NCBI GenBank assembly: GCA_028641055.1
Contig: CM054063.1
Coordinates: 177,202,756 to 177,266,755, forward strand
DNA from: Alopecurus myosuroides
Taxonomy: Eukaryota; Streptophyta; Magnoliopsida; Poales; Poaceae
Direction of reading: 5' to 3'
Length of the DNA: 64,000 nucleotides
A program made the position numbers and the translations under genes. The notes under the pieces are model-generated. The model saw only the letters and a list, made by a program, of their open reading frames with translations, ran no database searches and was not told the DNA's origin. Of the stretch, positions 22,180 through 33,240 are shown in pieces (within the stretch, counting starts at the first letter, position 1; each line of letters begins with the position of its first letter).

Positions 22180-22555
22180 GGCCTCCTCTCCGCCTCCCCA
22201 GCTCCTTCCTTCGGTCCAAGCTTTTTTTTCCCTGGCGAGGAAAGAAACGCATTAGAGAGGTAAGATCAACAGCAGCTCATGGTGCCGCAAAAGGCCGAGC
22301 TCGGATCCGAACGCCCCGTTCTCGGCAGATCCGGGCTAAAAAGCAAGCAACGAAAGATTCTCGAGATGGCTTCCAGGCGCGCGGATCGCACGTAGCGAAC
22401 GCGCGCATCGGGTCGATCACAGAGAATCCTAGACGATGGAGCTGGGAGAGATCTAGAGAGGAAGAGTTTACCTGGAAGAGAGGGAGTGATACGGAGAGTA
22501 GGAAAGCTTTGGTTTCTTGGTGCCCGCGAGATCTGAGATGCAACAGCCGAGTGTG
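22180..22555 (-). other. 5' UTR of the coatomer gene, with an intron
   Basis: On the minus strand a clean donor (CCAG|GTAA, border 22472/22471) and acceptor (GCCAG|GG, border 22232/22231) define a leader intron of about 240 bp. It leaves a short leader exon 22180-22231 and an upstream one from 22472 to about 22550. Leader introns near the start codon are common in plant housekeeping genes and often raise expression. The transcription start is not defined. Confidence 0.6.
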
Positions 22556-22715
22556 CAGAAAGACAGGTGATTAGGCGAACGGAAATGAACGAGTTTGTTG
22601 GTTTAACTAACTCCAAGTCTCCAACTGGCCATCTAAAAAAAAGTCTCCAACAGGCCTGCTGGTTCGGCCCAATTGCGTTGGTTGGATTGGTCTCGAAGGG
22701 TGCGATTAAAAAAAA

Positions 22716-23610
22716 GCTAGCGCTAGGCGCAGGTCGTCCTAGATTTGCTAAACCTTCTCCTCGTGAGCCGTTCGATCGTCATCCAACGCGTAGAAATCAG
22801 CACAACGCATTTTTGCATTTTAGCCCCTCTGTTTTTTTATATAGAACCCGCACTCCACAGCAGCTCCACTTAAGCGAAAGAGTATATTGTGTTGCCCTGG
22901 TCATCTCGCTAATTACAACAAAACTGTCATTGCAACAAATTCACTGGTATCGTAACAAAAATCATCGCCCCGTGTACAAAATAAAACTATTGCAACAAAA
23001 AATTCAAATCTTTTTTAAAAAAGTAATGCTACAAATAATAGTTAAACAATATGTTATTGCGTTGCAACAAAAAAGTTTAAGCAATTCAAAAAAATCACAA
23101 CCTATTGCAACAAAAAAAATTGCATCAAGTAAAAAAGTTGATAAGCAACAAAATAATTTGTCACCGTTTTAGTTGCGACAAAAACCATCATCTATTTCAA
23201 CACAAAAGTAAATCGATAACAACAATAAAATCACATGTTTACAACATGTGAATGAGCGCATAAACTTATCATTCCAAATGAATTTAAAATACACTTGCAT
23301 TTATCTAGAAAAAACATTCAGAAAAACATTGCAACATCTCGTTTGTGTTTTCTCAACAAAATGTGGGAAAAAATATTACAGATTTTTAATTCATACGCAA
23401 CGTTGACCGAAACATGGTGAAAACACATAGTGTAATTGTGGCTGCTCCTATTTATTGTGATGGGTTATTTACACACAAACTGGGCCAAACAAACGAAATT
23501 GCTTCTAGTTGGGCCAGCTACATACGCGTAAGAAGCCCAAAGGGGTAGGTTCACTGCTCCGCGCGCTAGGGAGCGAGCGACCTACACATCGCTAGTCTAG
23601 GTCGTCCTAG
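22716..23610. mobile_element. Possible DNA transposon relic (Mutator-like?)
   Basis: The ends carry a weak inverted match (GCTAGCG..AGGTCG at the left; as reverse complement ACTAGCG..AGGTCG at the right, near 23577-23596). The 12-mer AGGTCGTCCTAG also occurs as a direct repeat at 22731-22742 and 23599-23610. Inside, 'TTGCAACAAAA'-type words recur about ten times between 22915 and 23340. There is no coding. Superfamily and borders are uncertain. Confidence 0.35.
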
Positions 23611-25436
23611 GGAAAGCATTTTCCTTACAAAACGGGTCCTTCGATAAGCCTACTAGAGGAAACATTCAAGATTCGACACGTGGCAGGCGGATCGAGACTG
23701 CGCGCCCCACGAGGAGGCCTAGTAGGCAGTATGGGTCAAAGCACATGACGAACGTTCACAACAGCTCCGAGACGATTCGAGCCAGTCAAAAGTTGAGGCA
23801 CTCTGCACGAGTAGGACTGCCTCACTGTGCGTGTCGAATCCCTGACTCAACAGATCCCTTCGGTGAACCTATCGGGTTTCGATTAGGAGAACCCATGAGC
23901 GCTGGTGGAATCGTCGGCTAGACAGGGGGCGAGATTTACCCAGGTTCGGGGCCCTCGTAGAGGTAAAACCCTTACTCCTGCCTCCTGTCGATCTGTATTG
24001 ATGATTAGATCGGTTACAAAGGTGGTGATCGAATCGAGAGTAGGTCTCAAGTTCAAGGCTTTTGGTCGTGCGGTATTGCTTGGTCCTCTCTCGGGGGCTC
24101 TCCTGGCCTTATATAGGCGGCCAGGTCTCGAGTTCTACCCGGAGAGGACTCAAACTCTAGCTAGGTCGGTTACATATTTCCTAACTTAACCCGCAAGTTT
24201 AGTGAGGGTGGGCTTCACGTGGGCCTTCTAGAGTGTTCCAAGGGCTCCTCTTCTTGGGTCTTCACCTTGGGCCTGAGAGGGGGTGTCCTTATCCGCAGGA
24301 TCCAGAATCCATATCTTCGTCAGTAGCCCCCGAGCGTTTGCTCGAGTGGGAATTTTCCAGTCGAGTAGACGGTCAAACCTTTTTTGGCCTTGCTTTTTCT
24401 TTTGAATAAACAGCTTGGCTGCTTACTGTTTTAAAGGGTGTGTTTCCTGTGCAATGAGTCCTTATGCTCGAGTGTTGAGCGACTTAGGTGCCTGTTATTG
24501 CGGCTTTATTTGCAGAAGGATGCGGCACAGTAGCTTGGCTCTCCCGAGAGATCAGGGCCAATTAATTGCGACTAGGGCAAAAACATTCCTGGCCTACACA
24601 GATTCGAGACCTCCGACTCGAACCCGATAAGGTGATTGTTGTGACTGGGCCGTTGTGGACTTATCGAGTCGAACTTAACCTATGAGGGTACCCGGCGCGT
24701 CCGCTAGGATTTTTCTTCGTGTTGTTGACACAGAATCATACCGGAGGACGCAGCTTTTGAGTGCGATTCCGGGCCCTTAAGAGAGATCTTTCTGGGTCTT
24801 ACCTTCATATTCGAAAAATATGGCATCCGGATGTGCCTAGTCGGCTGAACAACCCAGGTTTTTATGATGTAAGTTATCATGTGTAAAAAAAAAGAGGCAG
24901 GTTATATCTACCCGAATGACAGTTTGAGTTTCAACCGAAAGGATTTCCGTGCTGAGGAAAGTTATGCTCATATGAAAGAGTTTTCATGCTTAGAGTGCCA
25001 TGCCCATACGAAAGAGTTTTCGTGTATAGGGCATTTTTCTGTTGTCTTAAAGAGGTCTTGCGTTATGATTTGTTTCTCAAAAGAGTTGTTTTTAGTCGAA
25101 GGAATTTTCATACGAAGTTGTTTTCGTGTTTGAATTCTCCATTCGACAATTCTTGAGCTTGATGTCGCGTGCCATGACGTCATGGCGCACTTTTCTCCTC
25201 CCGATGGGACATGACGGAGTGGTAGCAGATGGGCTGGCCCACTTAGTCAGCTTTTTGACCGGGAAACGAGACGCCGCTTCCGTTTTTTACGCGAACCGCG
25301 CAGTAAATGTGCACGATCTTCTGTTAAGATCGTGGCACGAAACAACGTTCACCGTCCCTTCGTTTCATCTTCACACGTGGTGGCTGCGATACGTGCCACG
25401 TAGCGCATCGAGTGGCTGAGATTGACCCGCTCCGTG
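23611..25436. other. Upstream region of the transposon gene, probably LTR or element sequence
   Basis: The style is that of grass Gypsy LTRs ('CAGGTTCGGGGCCCTCG' near 23941, 'GTAGCCCCCGAGCGTTTGCT' near 24325), but I could not find the two ends. Between 24970 and 25130 the phrase 'CATACGAAAGAGTTTTCGTG' recurs in variants. No gene. Confidence 0.45.
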
Positions 25437-25444
25437 TATAAATA
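25437..25444 (+). promoter_or_regulatory. TATA box before the transposon gene
   Basis: TATAAATA lies 102 bp before the ATG at 25546, in a GC-rich setting and followed by a C/T-rich leader. This is a well-formed plant core promoter. Confidence 0.65.
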
Positions 25445-25545
25445 CGGGACTTAGCGCTGCGGTAAAATCTTCCCAGCCTTCGCCTTCAACCATCTTCTTC
25501 CTCGTGCTCATCTTCCTCCTTGCGCTCGAGCTCATACTGTTAGCC

Positions 25546-28260
25546 ATGGACGAAGGCAAAAGACGTGGTGCCGCCGCTTCCGCATCCGGAGAAGTTTCCG
25601 CGCAACCTGCGCCTCGAGCTGGCGACTGGCGCTCGCCCAATACCACCGCGAAGAGCATCAAGGAGATGCAGCGGGAGGGGCTGCTGCCGGCTGAGTCTGA
25701 GAAGCGGGTGCGCCTCGGGAAGAAAGAAGAGGTACCTAACCCGCAGTCGAACGAGCGCGTGGTCTTCGCGGACCACGTGTCTCGGGGTCTTTCCTTCCCT
25801 CTCCATCCTTTTCTCCTCGGGTTGCTGTATGTCTATGGCATACAGCTTCACGATCTTCCTCCGAACGCGGTGCAGCACATTTCGTGCTTCATCGTGTTCT
25901 GCGAATGCTTCCTTGGCATTCGCCCTCATTGGGCGCTTTGGAAGGCCCTCTTCAAAGTTCGCATCTTCCGCGAGAAATCGCGGGTGGACTCCGAGCCTGG
26001 CGAGCCGCTACGCACAGGTGGCTTCGGGATCCAGGCGCGACTGGAGAGCAGCTACTTCAACATGCACTTCGTCGACTCCGCCCAAGGCTGGCGGAAAAAA
26101 TGGTTTTACGTCATCGACAACAGCTCGGGTGGGATCGTGGAATTCCACCCGTTCGCTGTTTTGAAGAGGCGGAAGTCCTGGGCGCACGAGCTGTCAGCCG
26201 AAGAAACCCAGGTTGTCACGCCCCTACTCGCAAGAGTGTCCGCTCTCCGGGATCAAACCGCTGGAGTGGTACTCAACGGGCTGCACCTGGCGAGTATTTT
26301 TCTGAAGCGCAGGATCCAACCGCTGCAGCAAAGGCCTTCCACCATGTGGGAATACCAAGGCGCTGAAGATCCTAGCCGAGTGAGCCGCGAGGAACTTTCG
26401 AACGTTGAGTTCGAGAAGAAAATCGCGGCTGTCACCAGCTTGAAGGTGGGGGAGAAGTTCCCCGACTGCACAGTCGAAGCCTTCGACGCTTCGAAACCTC
26501 CACCAACCGCGGTTAGTTTTATCCTTCCTGTCTATCATTATTTTCTTCTTTGATTTGAGTCTTTGGTCGACTGAAATTTTCCTTGCCTTCCTCTGCCTTC
26601 TTTGTAGAGCTTAGCAGTGGCGAACTGCTACCCGCCAGTTGCGGGAGAGGACGCCTCAGAGTTATTGGCGAGTCACCTGGACGGCTTAGCCGATACCAGT
26701 GTAGCCGATGCTTCCTCGAGCTCCGAGGACGATTCTTCGGATGATGCGGAGGGCTCGAATGGCGGCCTTCGTCATTGCAAACGTCGTCGGGTAGAGGACG
26801 ATAACGAGGCTACTTCCAAGGATAATTCCTTAGAGGAATCGCCCGGGAAAGCCCCTATCTCCGCGACTCCACTTCGCTCCCTCGCCCCTTCACCTCCATT
26901 CCCAGTAATCGCAACCGCTTGGAACGCGGATTTTGCTGGATGAAGATGAAGATGACGAGTAAGTTATTTTCCTCGTTCTTAGTCGAACGTTCTTTCTTCT
27001 GCGCTTATGTTTGATTCCTTGTTCTTCTTTGCTGCAGTGTGCAGGCCATCAGCCCTCGCAGGTACGCTTCTTCTGTTCCTCCCGAAAAGAGGAACAAAGC
27101 AAGAACTGCGGGTGAGACTCCCAATGCTGGCATCGTCCAGAATTCTCCCAGCGCAGCCCCCAATGCGCCGACTGCGGAGCGTGAAGCTCCTAGCTTTGCC
27201 GCCAGGACTTCAGCTTCGAAAGAAGTGACGGACAGCTCCGCAGATCCTCTCTCCCGCGCCACGGGCCAGGTAAACTTTGTTAGTTTGTCTTCGAATTTTT
27301 ATCGGGTGCACGACAGTGCTCCCGATGGGAGTAGCCCCTGAGGCTGTAGTCGATTGCTTGCGATCGTCTACAGGCTCAAAATCTTGTTTTATTTTCTTCG
27401 CCTTGTTTTTTATCGGGTGCACGACAGTGCTCCCGATGGGAGTAGCCCCCGAGGCTGTAGTCGATTGAATTCAATCGGGTACAGGCTCTAATTTATATCT
27501 TCTAATTCTTCTACTTCTGTGCTTTCGTAGTCTCTTGTTGACTCGCTTGCGGCAATTGGTCGCCGCGTTGTTCTTGCCGAATCGGAATGCGATAGGCTGC
27601 AGTCACACTGTAGTCGATTCCAGACCGAGAACGAGCTCCTTAAGAGTAAGTCTCATTGTCTTCTCTTGTTTCTGTTCTTGTGTCCATTCTTGATGCCTAA
27701 CAAATGTTATTGCGCAGCTCAACTCGAATATTCGGTGTCCGAGAAAGTCAAGCTCTCTGAGCGGGCAACCACTCAGGAAGCTGATTTGGCGGCTATTCGA
27801 CAAGAGCTGGAGGCCTCCCGCATGCGGTCGGAGGATCTTGATAGGCAACTTGCGGATGCGAGAAACGCCTTGAAGGATCAAGAGGAAGCTGGCAATAAAG
27901 CCGATTCTGACCTTGTCACGTTCCTCCGTCCCCTTGCTGAGCGTTTCGCGGGTAAGTGGCCTAGGCTCTCGCAATTGTATCTTTTATCCTGGTGAACTTG
28001 CGAAATTTTGACGTTCTTTTCCTTTGCAGGTCTTCTGGATGTTCCTTTGGAGATCCCTGGGATCCAGCGGGTAGATGTGCTAACCGACACACTTGCTCAA
28101 CTCAAGAGGCACGCCGAAGGAGTGTGCTCCTTGATTGGCGATGCCACCCAAGTGTTTTCGCAACTGCATAGTCGCTTCCTCGCCAACGCTGTACCTCCAT
28201 CCGCGCTAGACGGCCTGCTGAAGATCTTCTGGCGCACCGGACATGATTTGATACGGTCAA
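25546..28260 (+). pseudogene. 'Putative gypsy type transposon' gene (PF04195-like), multi-exon, interrupted
   Basis: Exon 1 (25546 to about 26513) encodes the conserved domain of this grass transposon family. Key segments are GLSFPLHPFLLGLLY, the HISCFIVFCECFLGI stretch and GWRKKWFYV. Further exons follow with GT-AG borders: about 26608-26959, 27039-27269, 27530-27652, 27719-27950 and from 28030. The later ones are acidic, then coiled-coil (27719-27950). Exon 2 ends in a stop at 26941-26943 although a donor lies just beyond, so a frameshift is likely. The last exon is cut by a SINE at 28260. The function of this protein family is unknown; the genes occur in many copies inside grass retroelements. 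I infer a recently decayed element gene rather than a host gene. Confidence 0.8.
27301..27481 (+). repeat. 111-bp tandem duplication in an intron of the transposon gene
   Basis: The phrase beginning ATCGGGTGCACGACAGTGCT occurs at 27301 and again at 27412, followed each time by GGGAGTAGCCCC(C/T)GAGG and a 'GTAGTCGATTG' element. The intron holds nearly two copies. Confidence 0.85.
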
Positions 28261-28557
28261 TGGCGCAAACCAACCTGTGGTTGGATGGTTAGGAGTATGG
28301 TTGTACCCCTAGGCCACCAAAGTTCAAACCCCAGGTTTAACACATGTGTGTTGCATTTAGGCGGAATATTCTTTCAGTGGGAGGCGACGTTCCCGTCGAC
28401 AGCGAGGCGCCTGTGGTGACTTCGTCAATTTCAAGACCCGCCGGCTCAGTCTCTCGGAGGTGCTCATAGGTGTAGGGTGTGCGTGTTTGCGTTCATATGG
28501 GTGAGAGGTTTGCGCGTGTATATGAGCGTTTGCGTTTGTACTGTGTTTCTCAAAAAA
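28261..28557 (+). mobile_element. SINE with 11-bp target duplication
   Basis: The insert is 297 bp, flanked by perfect direct repeats GATACGGTCAA (28250-28260 and 28558-28568). It has a pol III box B-like GTTCAAACCC (28322-28331) near its 5' end, a weak box A before it, and a short A-run (CAAAAAA) at its 3' end. These are the marks of a tRNA-derived SINE moved by a LINE. It lies in the last exon of the transposon gene. Confidence 0.85.
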
Positions 28558-28740
28558 GATACGGTCAAGGGCACGTACGCACGAGCGGAATGCACCAAGA
28601 AATATTTGTAACACTATCAGGTACGTTCCTAAAAAAAATCTGTCAGGTACATGGTCATTCTCAGTACGTTACACGGTCCCCTGGCCCATTCCGGCGGCTG
28701 CAAGCCTTTTCGTTTTCTTCGGACGCAGTACAAGGGTAGA

Positions 28741-29033
28741 GAAGTCACGTCTTCTCTTAGCTATCCACGTCATCTAGAGGTGGCAAAATACATAGTTATA
28801 CAATGCATTATCTCTTATTGCCATCTGTAACAATTAATGACAATTAATTATATTTTGGTAGGATATTGTATTTCTAAGAGAAGACAAGTAGTATAATGGA
28901 GAAAATAGCCTTCTCTTATTATCTAAGAGATTATCCCTTAGCTAAGGGAAGGCAACCTTCTTTCTCTTAATTCTCTCTCCTCCAACTAAGCAAAAATCTT
29001 ACGTGGCAACTCTAAGAGAAGACTGACGTCATC
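28741..29033. mobile_element. MITE with about 28-bp terminal inverted repeats
   Basis: The left end reads GTCACGTCTTCTCTTAG and the right end, as reverse complement, reads GTCAGTCTTCTCTTAG; both continue to CCACGT. About 290 bp, AT-rich, with further internal palindromes (CTTAGCTAAGGG near 28937). Superfamily not assigned. Confidence 0.75.
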
Positions 29034-29460
29034 CCATTGAACATGTCCATAGGCGTAGGCAATTGGATGCTTCAGTTCATACGTTCACGTAGTTTTGAGA
29101 TAGGGCCCATGTTTTTTTTATATATACATGTATAAAAATAATGATACCATAAGTACGGGAAGTACGTAATGTACAGAATTTACGGCTTGGCTTTGCCTCG
29201 ATAACTATTTATAAAAATCTTGAATGGGGTACATAGGTCGTTGTGCGTATTGCTCGAAGAATGTATTGGTCGTAGTGCGTGCTACGGCTCGGCGTTGCCT
29301 CGTACTACCGCTCGGCTTCGCCTCGAACAAAATGTCTACGATGCTTCATCTAAAAAGTACACACATGTTGTATCTGAAAAGTATAAAAACGTTGTTACTG
29401 AAAATATACAAGCGGTGTTTATGAAAGTATATATATGTTGTATCTGAAAGTATAAAAAAA
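29034..29460. other. Non-coding stretch with 'CTCGGCTTCGCCTCG' words
   Basis: The word CTCGGC(T/G)T(T/C)GCCTCG occurs three times (about 29187, 29288 and 29312). A/T-rich phrases of the form 'TGTTGTATCTGAAA(A)GTATA' follow at 29367 and 29437. No gene is seen. Confidence 0.5.
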
Positions 29461-29483
29461 TTGCTACTGAAAGTATACGCGCG

Positions 29484-29765
29484 GTGTACCTAGGTGTTCA
29501 TCTGCTTGGGCGTACATCCGCCTGGGTGTACGTCGGCTCTTTACTGGGTGTACAACCGTCTGGGTGTACGTCGGCCCTTCACTGGATGTACAACCGCCTG
29601 GGTGTACATCCGTATGCACCTGGGTGTACAAACATCTGGGTGTACACCCATGTTGCACGTGGGTGTAGGTCAGCAATGCACTTGGCGACGTACTTCGGTC
29701 ACTGTAACTGGACGTACATCTATGTGTAACTGGGCATACATCAGTGTTGATTCTAGGTGTACAAA
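29484..29765. repeat. Degenerate short tandem array of CTGGGTGTAC
   Basis: About eleven copies of (A/C/T)CTGGGTGTAC, several followed by GTCGG or A(A/T)CCG, spaced 16-40 bp. The units are too irregular for a young satellite and there is no coding. Confidence 0.8.
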
Positions 29766-30890
29766 AAAAAGTTTTTCGAAACCTATCAGCATGGATCTAG
29801 TTTTGAAGATCTCGACGCGAGGATCTCAAATATGAAAACGGTTCGTAATTTCAAAATACGGTTCTCAAGATATTTCATTTCTAAAAAACGGATCTCGAAA
29901 TAAATGCGGGCCACCCGTCTCCCGTGCGTGTGCATGGTAAGAAAAAAATTCCGTCAAAACTCTCTCCTGGTGACACTTAGCGCGCATGCAAGCACCTGTG
30001 GGGGCCGCGAGGCAGGAGAATGTGACACTTGTTGTAAGGGGAGTGCACGAGAAGGGAAAACGCGACAAGTGTCGTCACGACAGCGAATGCGGGTGCCCTT
30101 CCGAAAGGCTTCCCTTTTTCTAGTGATTATCTCAAAAGTGATATGGTGGTTTTTATATAAGGCGGTCACATCAACATGAATAAATACTCATTGTATCTGG
30201 ATGTGTATAGTTGCATAGTCAAAAGTATCATTTGTGATACTTACAATTTCAGCCAACCCGGTACATTTCTTTCTAGTTATACTCTGGGTTGGTGATGTTT
30301 CTTCCATAATGGTGTCAGACATTCATTTTTCTCTGGTCATATGATTTTAGGTATTGCTCCATGATGGGTCCTTCTATTAGCCACAAGGACTTTGTGAACC
30401 AAATAGTAGCTATTTGCTTGATCACAAATTCACAATGAACAAAGATACCCCACGCTCAGTGAGAGTGGTATAGCTCCTACTAGCTCCACCACTCACTCCA
30501 ACAATCTCTGTGTCTAATTTGAACAAAATTTTGGTCTTGGTTTACTGATGAGGCGACCAGACTAATTCACTTGGCAATGAACTCGGGCACAAAACCAAGT
30601 CCACCATTATTAATATTTCCCTTTGCTTGCTCAATAGTTCATTGAGAGTCTCTCACCTTGGATCAAAGCATGAGATTATTAAACCTCTATGTAGTTGGTA
30701 TTTCAATCTAGCGCTTTCCTCCATTAAGGATGCTTGATTAAAATAAGAGTTAATATCACAAGTATCAACATAAATAATATTAGAGAAGCCAGTAGAGGGA
30801 GAGACCACAATTTTAGCATGTGAAGGCTGAAGTTTCTCATGGGGTTAAGTGAATTTGATTAGTTCCCTTTTAATTATTTTGGGGCTATTA
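29766..30890. other. Unassigned intergenic DNA
   Basis: No gene recognised. The first 400 bp contain CGG(T/A)TCTC-type words and a GC-rich patch. From 30200 it is AT-rich and may be the far end of the degenerate Copia remnant to its right. Confidence 0.4.
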
Positions 30891-31880
30891 TCGAGGCACT
30901 TAAAATCCTTATTAATTTCTCATGAGTCGCCACACGATCCTCTCCTACTTCCTTGAAACCTTCTAGCATTTCTAGAATTATGTCCGACCTCTTCCTTTTC
31001 TTGTGAAGATCATACTCATTTTTATCATCTTCTCCTTCTCATGGTGGAACTCGTCCTCAAGACTTTCACATTTTGTTTTATTATATTAATAGGTCCTTCG
31101 ACTTTTCTAGTAACTCGTGATAAGATACTAGTCTAGTAAGGAGGCATTTTAAACGCTCAATAATGAAACGGTCAAGAGCATTCATAAGCCTTGGAGTGTC
31201 AAGATTGTTCTTCATCCATCTCATATTACTACCTTCATCTATGTTCACATCACACATAATATGAGTTTGAAAATTTAATACAGGTGTGTACACCTTGCTT
31301 TCCCTTAAACCGAGGCAAATGGGGTGATCATCTTAATTATTGGAGTAGATGGGCTTGGATGTTGTGCAAACGGCTAGCCCAACAAATCCAACTTATTTTG
31401 GTAGTGAGAGGCATGAAAATTATACTAGCTACCCATGAAGGTTTTGAATTGCTTGTCCTTCCTTGACGACTTACTGTTATTGTAGAATGAATTCTTCATG
31501 TAATCATTTTCTTCCTTCTTCTTGTCTTCTTTCTTGTCCTTGGGATGAGGACACTCGGCGATAATGTGTTTGTCATCACAAGAAATGTAGAAATATCTCT
31601 TTTGAGTAATTTAATTGTTGAAGAAGCTATCCTTTTGTTCCTCTTGCCCAACATCTTCCCATACCTCTTTTATATGAGAGAAATCTCATTCCTCCCTTGT
31701 TATATTAGCTTGATGATGCCTCTCCCCCGACTCTTCTTTTTCATCACTTGAATCTTGTTTTCTCTTGCATCACATTTTATTTGATTGCCATATTGTTATT
31801 GTTATTCTTCGTCGCTTGGATATTAATAAGCATCATGTCATGAGTCTTTTCCATGCTTACATGGGTGAAAAATATAGCAA
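30891..31880 (-). pseudogene. Degenerate Copia gag remnant
   Basis: On the minus strand scattered stretches look like a SIRE-like gag. A zinc-knuckle tail of the form ISCDDKHIIAECPHPKDKK, followed by Lys/Glu-rich sequence, is near 31500-31590, and a charged coiled-coil piece is near 31000-31080. Many stops and shifts. It lies on the far side of the LTR at 31896 and no primer binding site separates them. It may be an older element into which that LTR inserted, or the decayed start of a second copy. Confidence 0.5.
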
Positions 31881-31895
31881 GAATGAATGGATAGT

Positions 31896-33205
31896 ATGGC
31901 ACCTAGAGAGGGGGTGAATAGGTTCTATAGGTGCTACGACCAATTTTAATTCTTCTTCAAGATTAGGCTTGACACAAAGGTAAATTCTCTGGATAATGCA
32001 ACTACGGTGAATTTACCTATATGACAAGAACAATGATAAACACAATGCAAGCACAAATAAATGAGAGGGGAACGAGGTAACCGATTGGAAGCATGCGGAG
32101 ACACGATGTATTCCCGAGTTCCTCCTTGTTAAGGGAGTACGTCTCGTTGGAGGGGTGTGTGTTTCGTCACAAAGGCCTACTCAACGCCACAAAGGCATCA
32201 CCCTATTCTCCGATGAACAATGCCAAAAAGGCTTAGTCCACCTTCCACTATTGATCCCCTTTGAGGCGGGAATAGAATCCTTTACAGCAAGCTTGAGGCG
32301 CACACCCACAACCAAATTGGGGGCTCCCAACATCAGAAATCACAAAGTATAGCAAGAGGTCTAGGTTCTCCACAATTGGAAACCCTAGACTCAAATTGCT
32401 CAAATGAATGAGGGGGAAATTAAGAACGGCTTGGTGAAGAGGTAGATCTGGGGCTTCTCCTTCAATCCTCCAAAGATCAACGCATTTGGGTGGAGGAGTT
32501 GAGAGGGATCTAAGATTTGGTAAGCTCAATAAATGGACTGCAATGCTTTTGGACGAACTTGAGCTCAAGGAAAAAGAGGAGGGGTGTTTATACCCCCTCA
32601 ATAAATGTGGCCGTTGGAGTTGGAAACTTGAACTGGAATACCCGGTCCAAACATGGATCGAAATTTTCGGTTAGGCAAAATTCCTTCAGATATGAAATTT
32701 TCGAGCAGCAATTGACCCCAATCGGAATTTCCGGTTGCAAATTTCCAGTTAACTCCAGGACGTGGAGTTTTGCTGACTTAGCCAAATTCTGGCATTTCTT
32801 CTTCCAACCTGAATTTCCGGTTTCACCAGAATTTCCGGTTACAAATTTCCAGTTGCCTCAAGGAGATAGAGAAATCCAGACTTAGCCATTTCTTCGTAAA
32901 AAACTTCCCAACCGGAATATCCGGTTGACCTGGAAATGTCCGGTTGACTCCAGTGCCCAGAATAGTTTGGTCCTTAGCAAAATTCGGAGAAATCCAACAC
33001 AACTGGAATTTCCGGTTGCACTAGAAATTTCCGTTTGAAATATCCGGTTACCACCAGGAACACCAGAAGTTGATCTACCTTCACCTTTTGTGGTTCGATG
33101 CTATAGAGGACTTAAACGCCTGCTCCACTTAACACTTTTGTAAATAATATCGTTAGTATTGTTAACTAACACACAAAACTCCAAGGATCATGAAATGAAC
33201 TTTCA
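31896..33205 (-). repeat. LTR of the minus-strand SIRE-like element
   Basis: On the minus strand it starts TGAAAG after a polypurine tract and ends near CCTCTCTAGGTGCCA. 1310 bp. It shares the palindrome array (as CCGGAATTTCCGG and CCGGAATATCCGG) and the 'AGGCCT..GTGGCG' block with the LTR at 8589 but differs in most other places, so it is a related family. A TATA box (TATAAAC on the minus strand, 32586-32592) follows the array. Confidence 0.75.
32630..33060 (-). repeat. Palindrome array of the minus-strand LTR
   Basis: About ten variants of ACCGGAATTTCCGGT, ACCGGAATATCCGGT and half forms, upstream of the TATA box of this LTR. Confidence 0.8.
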
Positions 33206-33240
33206 GTCTCCCCCTTTTTGGTGTTAGATGACAATACTAT
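33156..33240 (-). promoter_or_regulatory. Polypurine tract within an inverted repeat
   Basis: On the minus strand AAAAAGGGGGAGAC precedes the LTR start TGAAAG. The arms GTATTGTCATCTAACACC (33237-33220) and GTGTTAGTTAACAATAC (33172-33156) can pair across the junction, as in the element at 2770 but with different sequence. Confidence 0.7.

Noticed and set aside
22266..22616. Minus-strand frames upstream of the coatomer start (for example an 88-codon one)
   Set aside because: They span the leader intron, whose donor and acceptor are clear. The true start at 22177-22179 joins in frame to exon 2.
29484..29765. CRISPR-like array
   Set aside because: Repeats are only about 10 bp, imperfect and unevenly spaced, and the DNA is plant nuclear.
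31896..33205. 5' LTR of the gag remnant at 30891-31880
   Set aside because: A polypurine tract precedes it on the minus strand and no primer site follows, so it fits a 3' LTR better. The gag remnant is probably an older neighbour.
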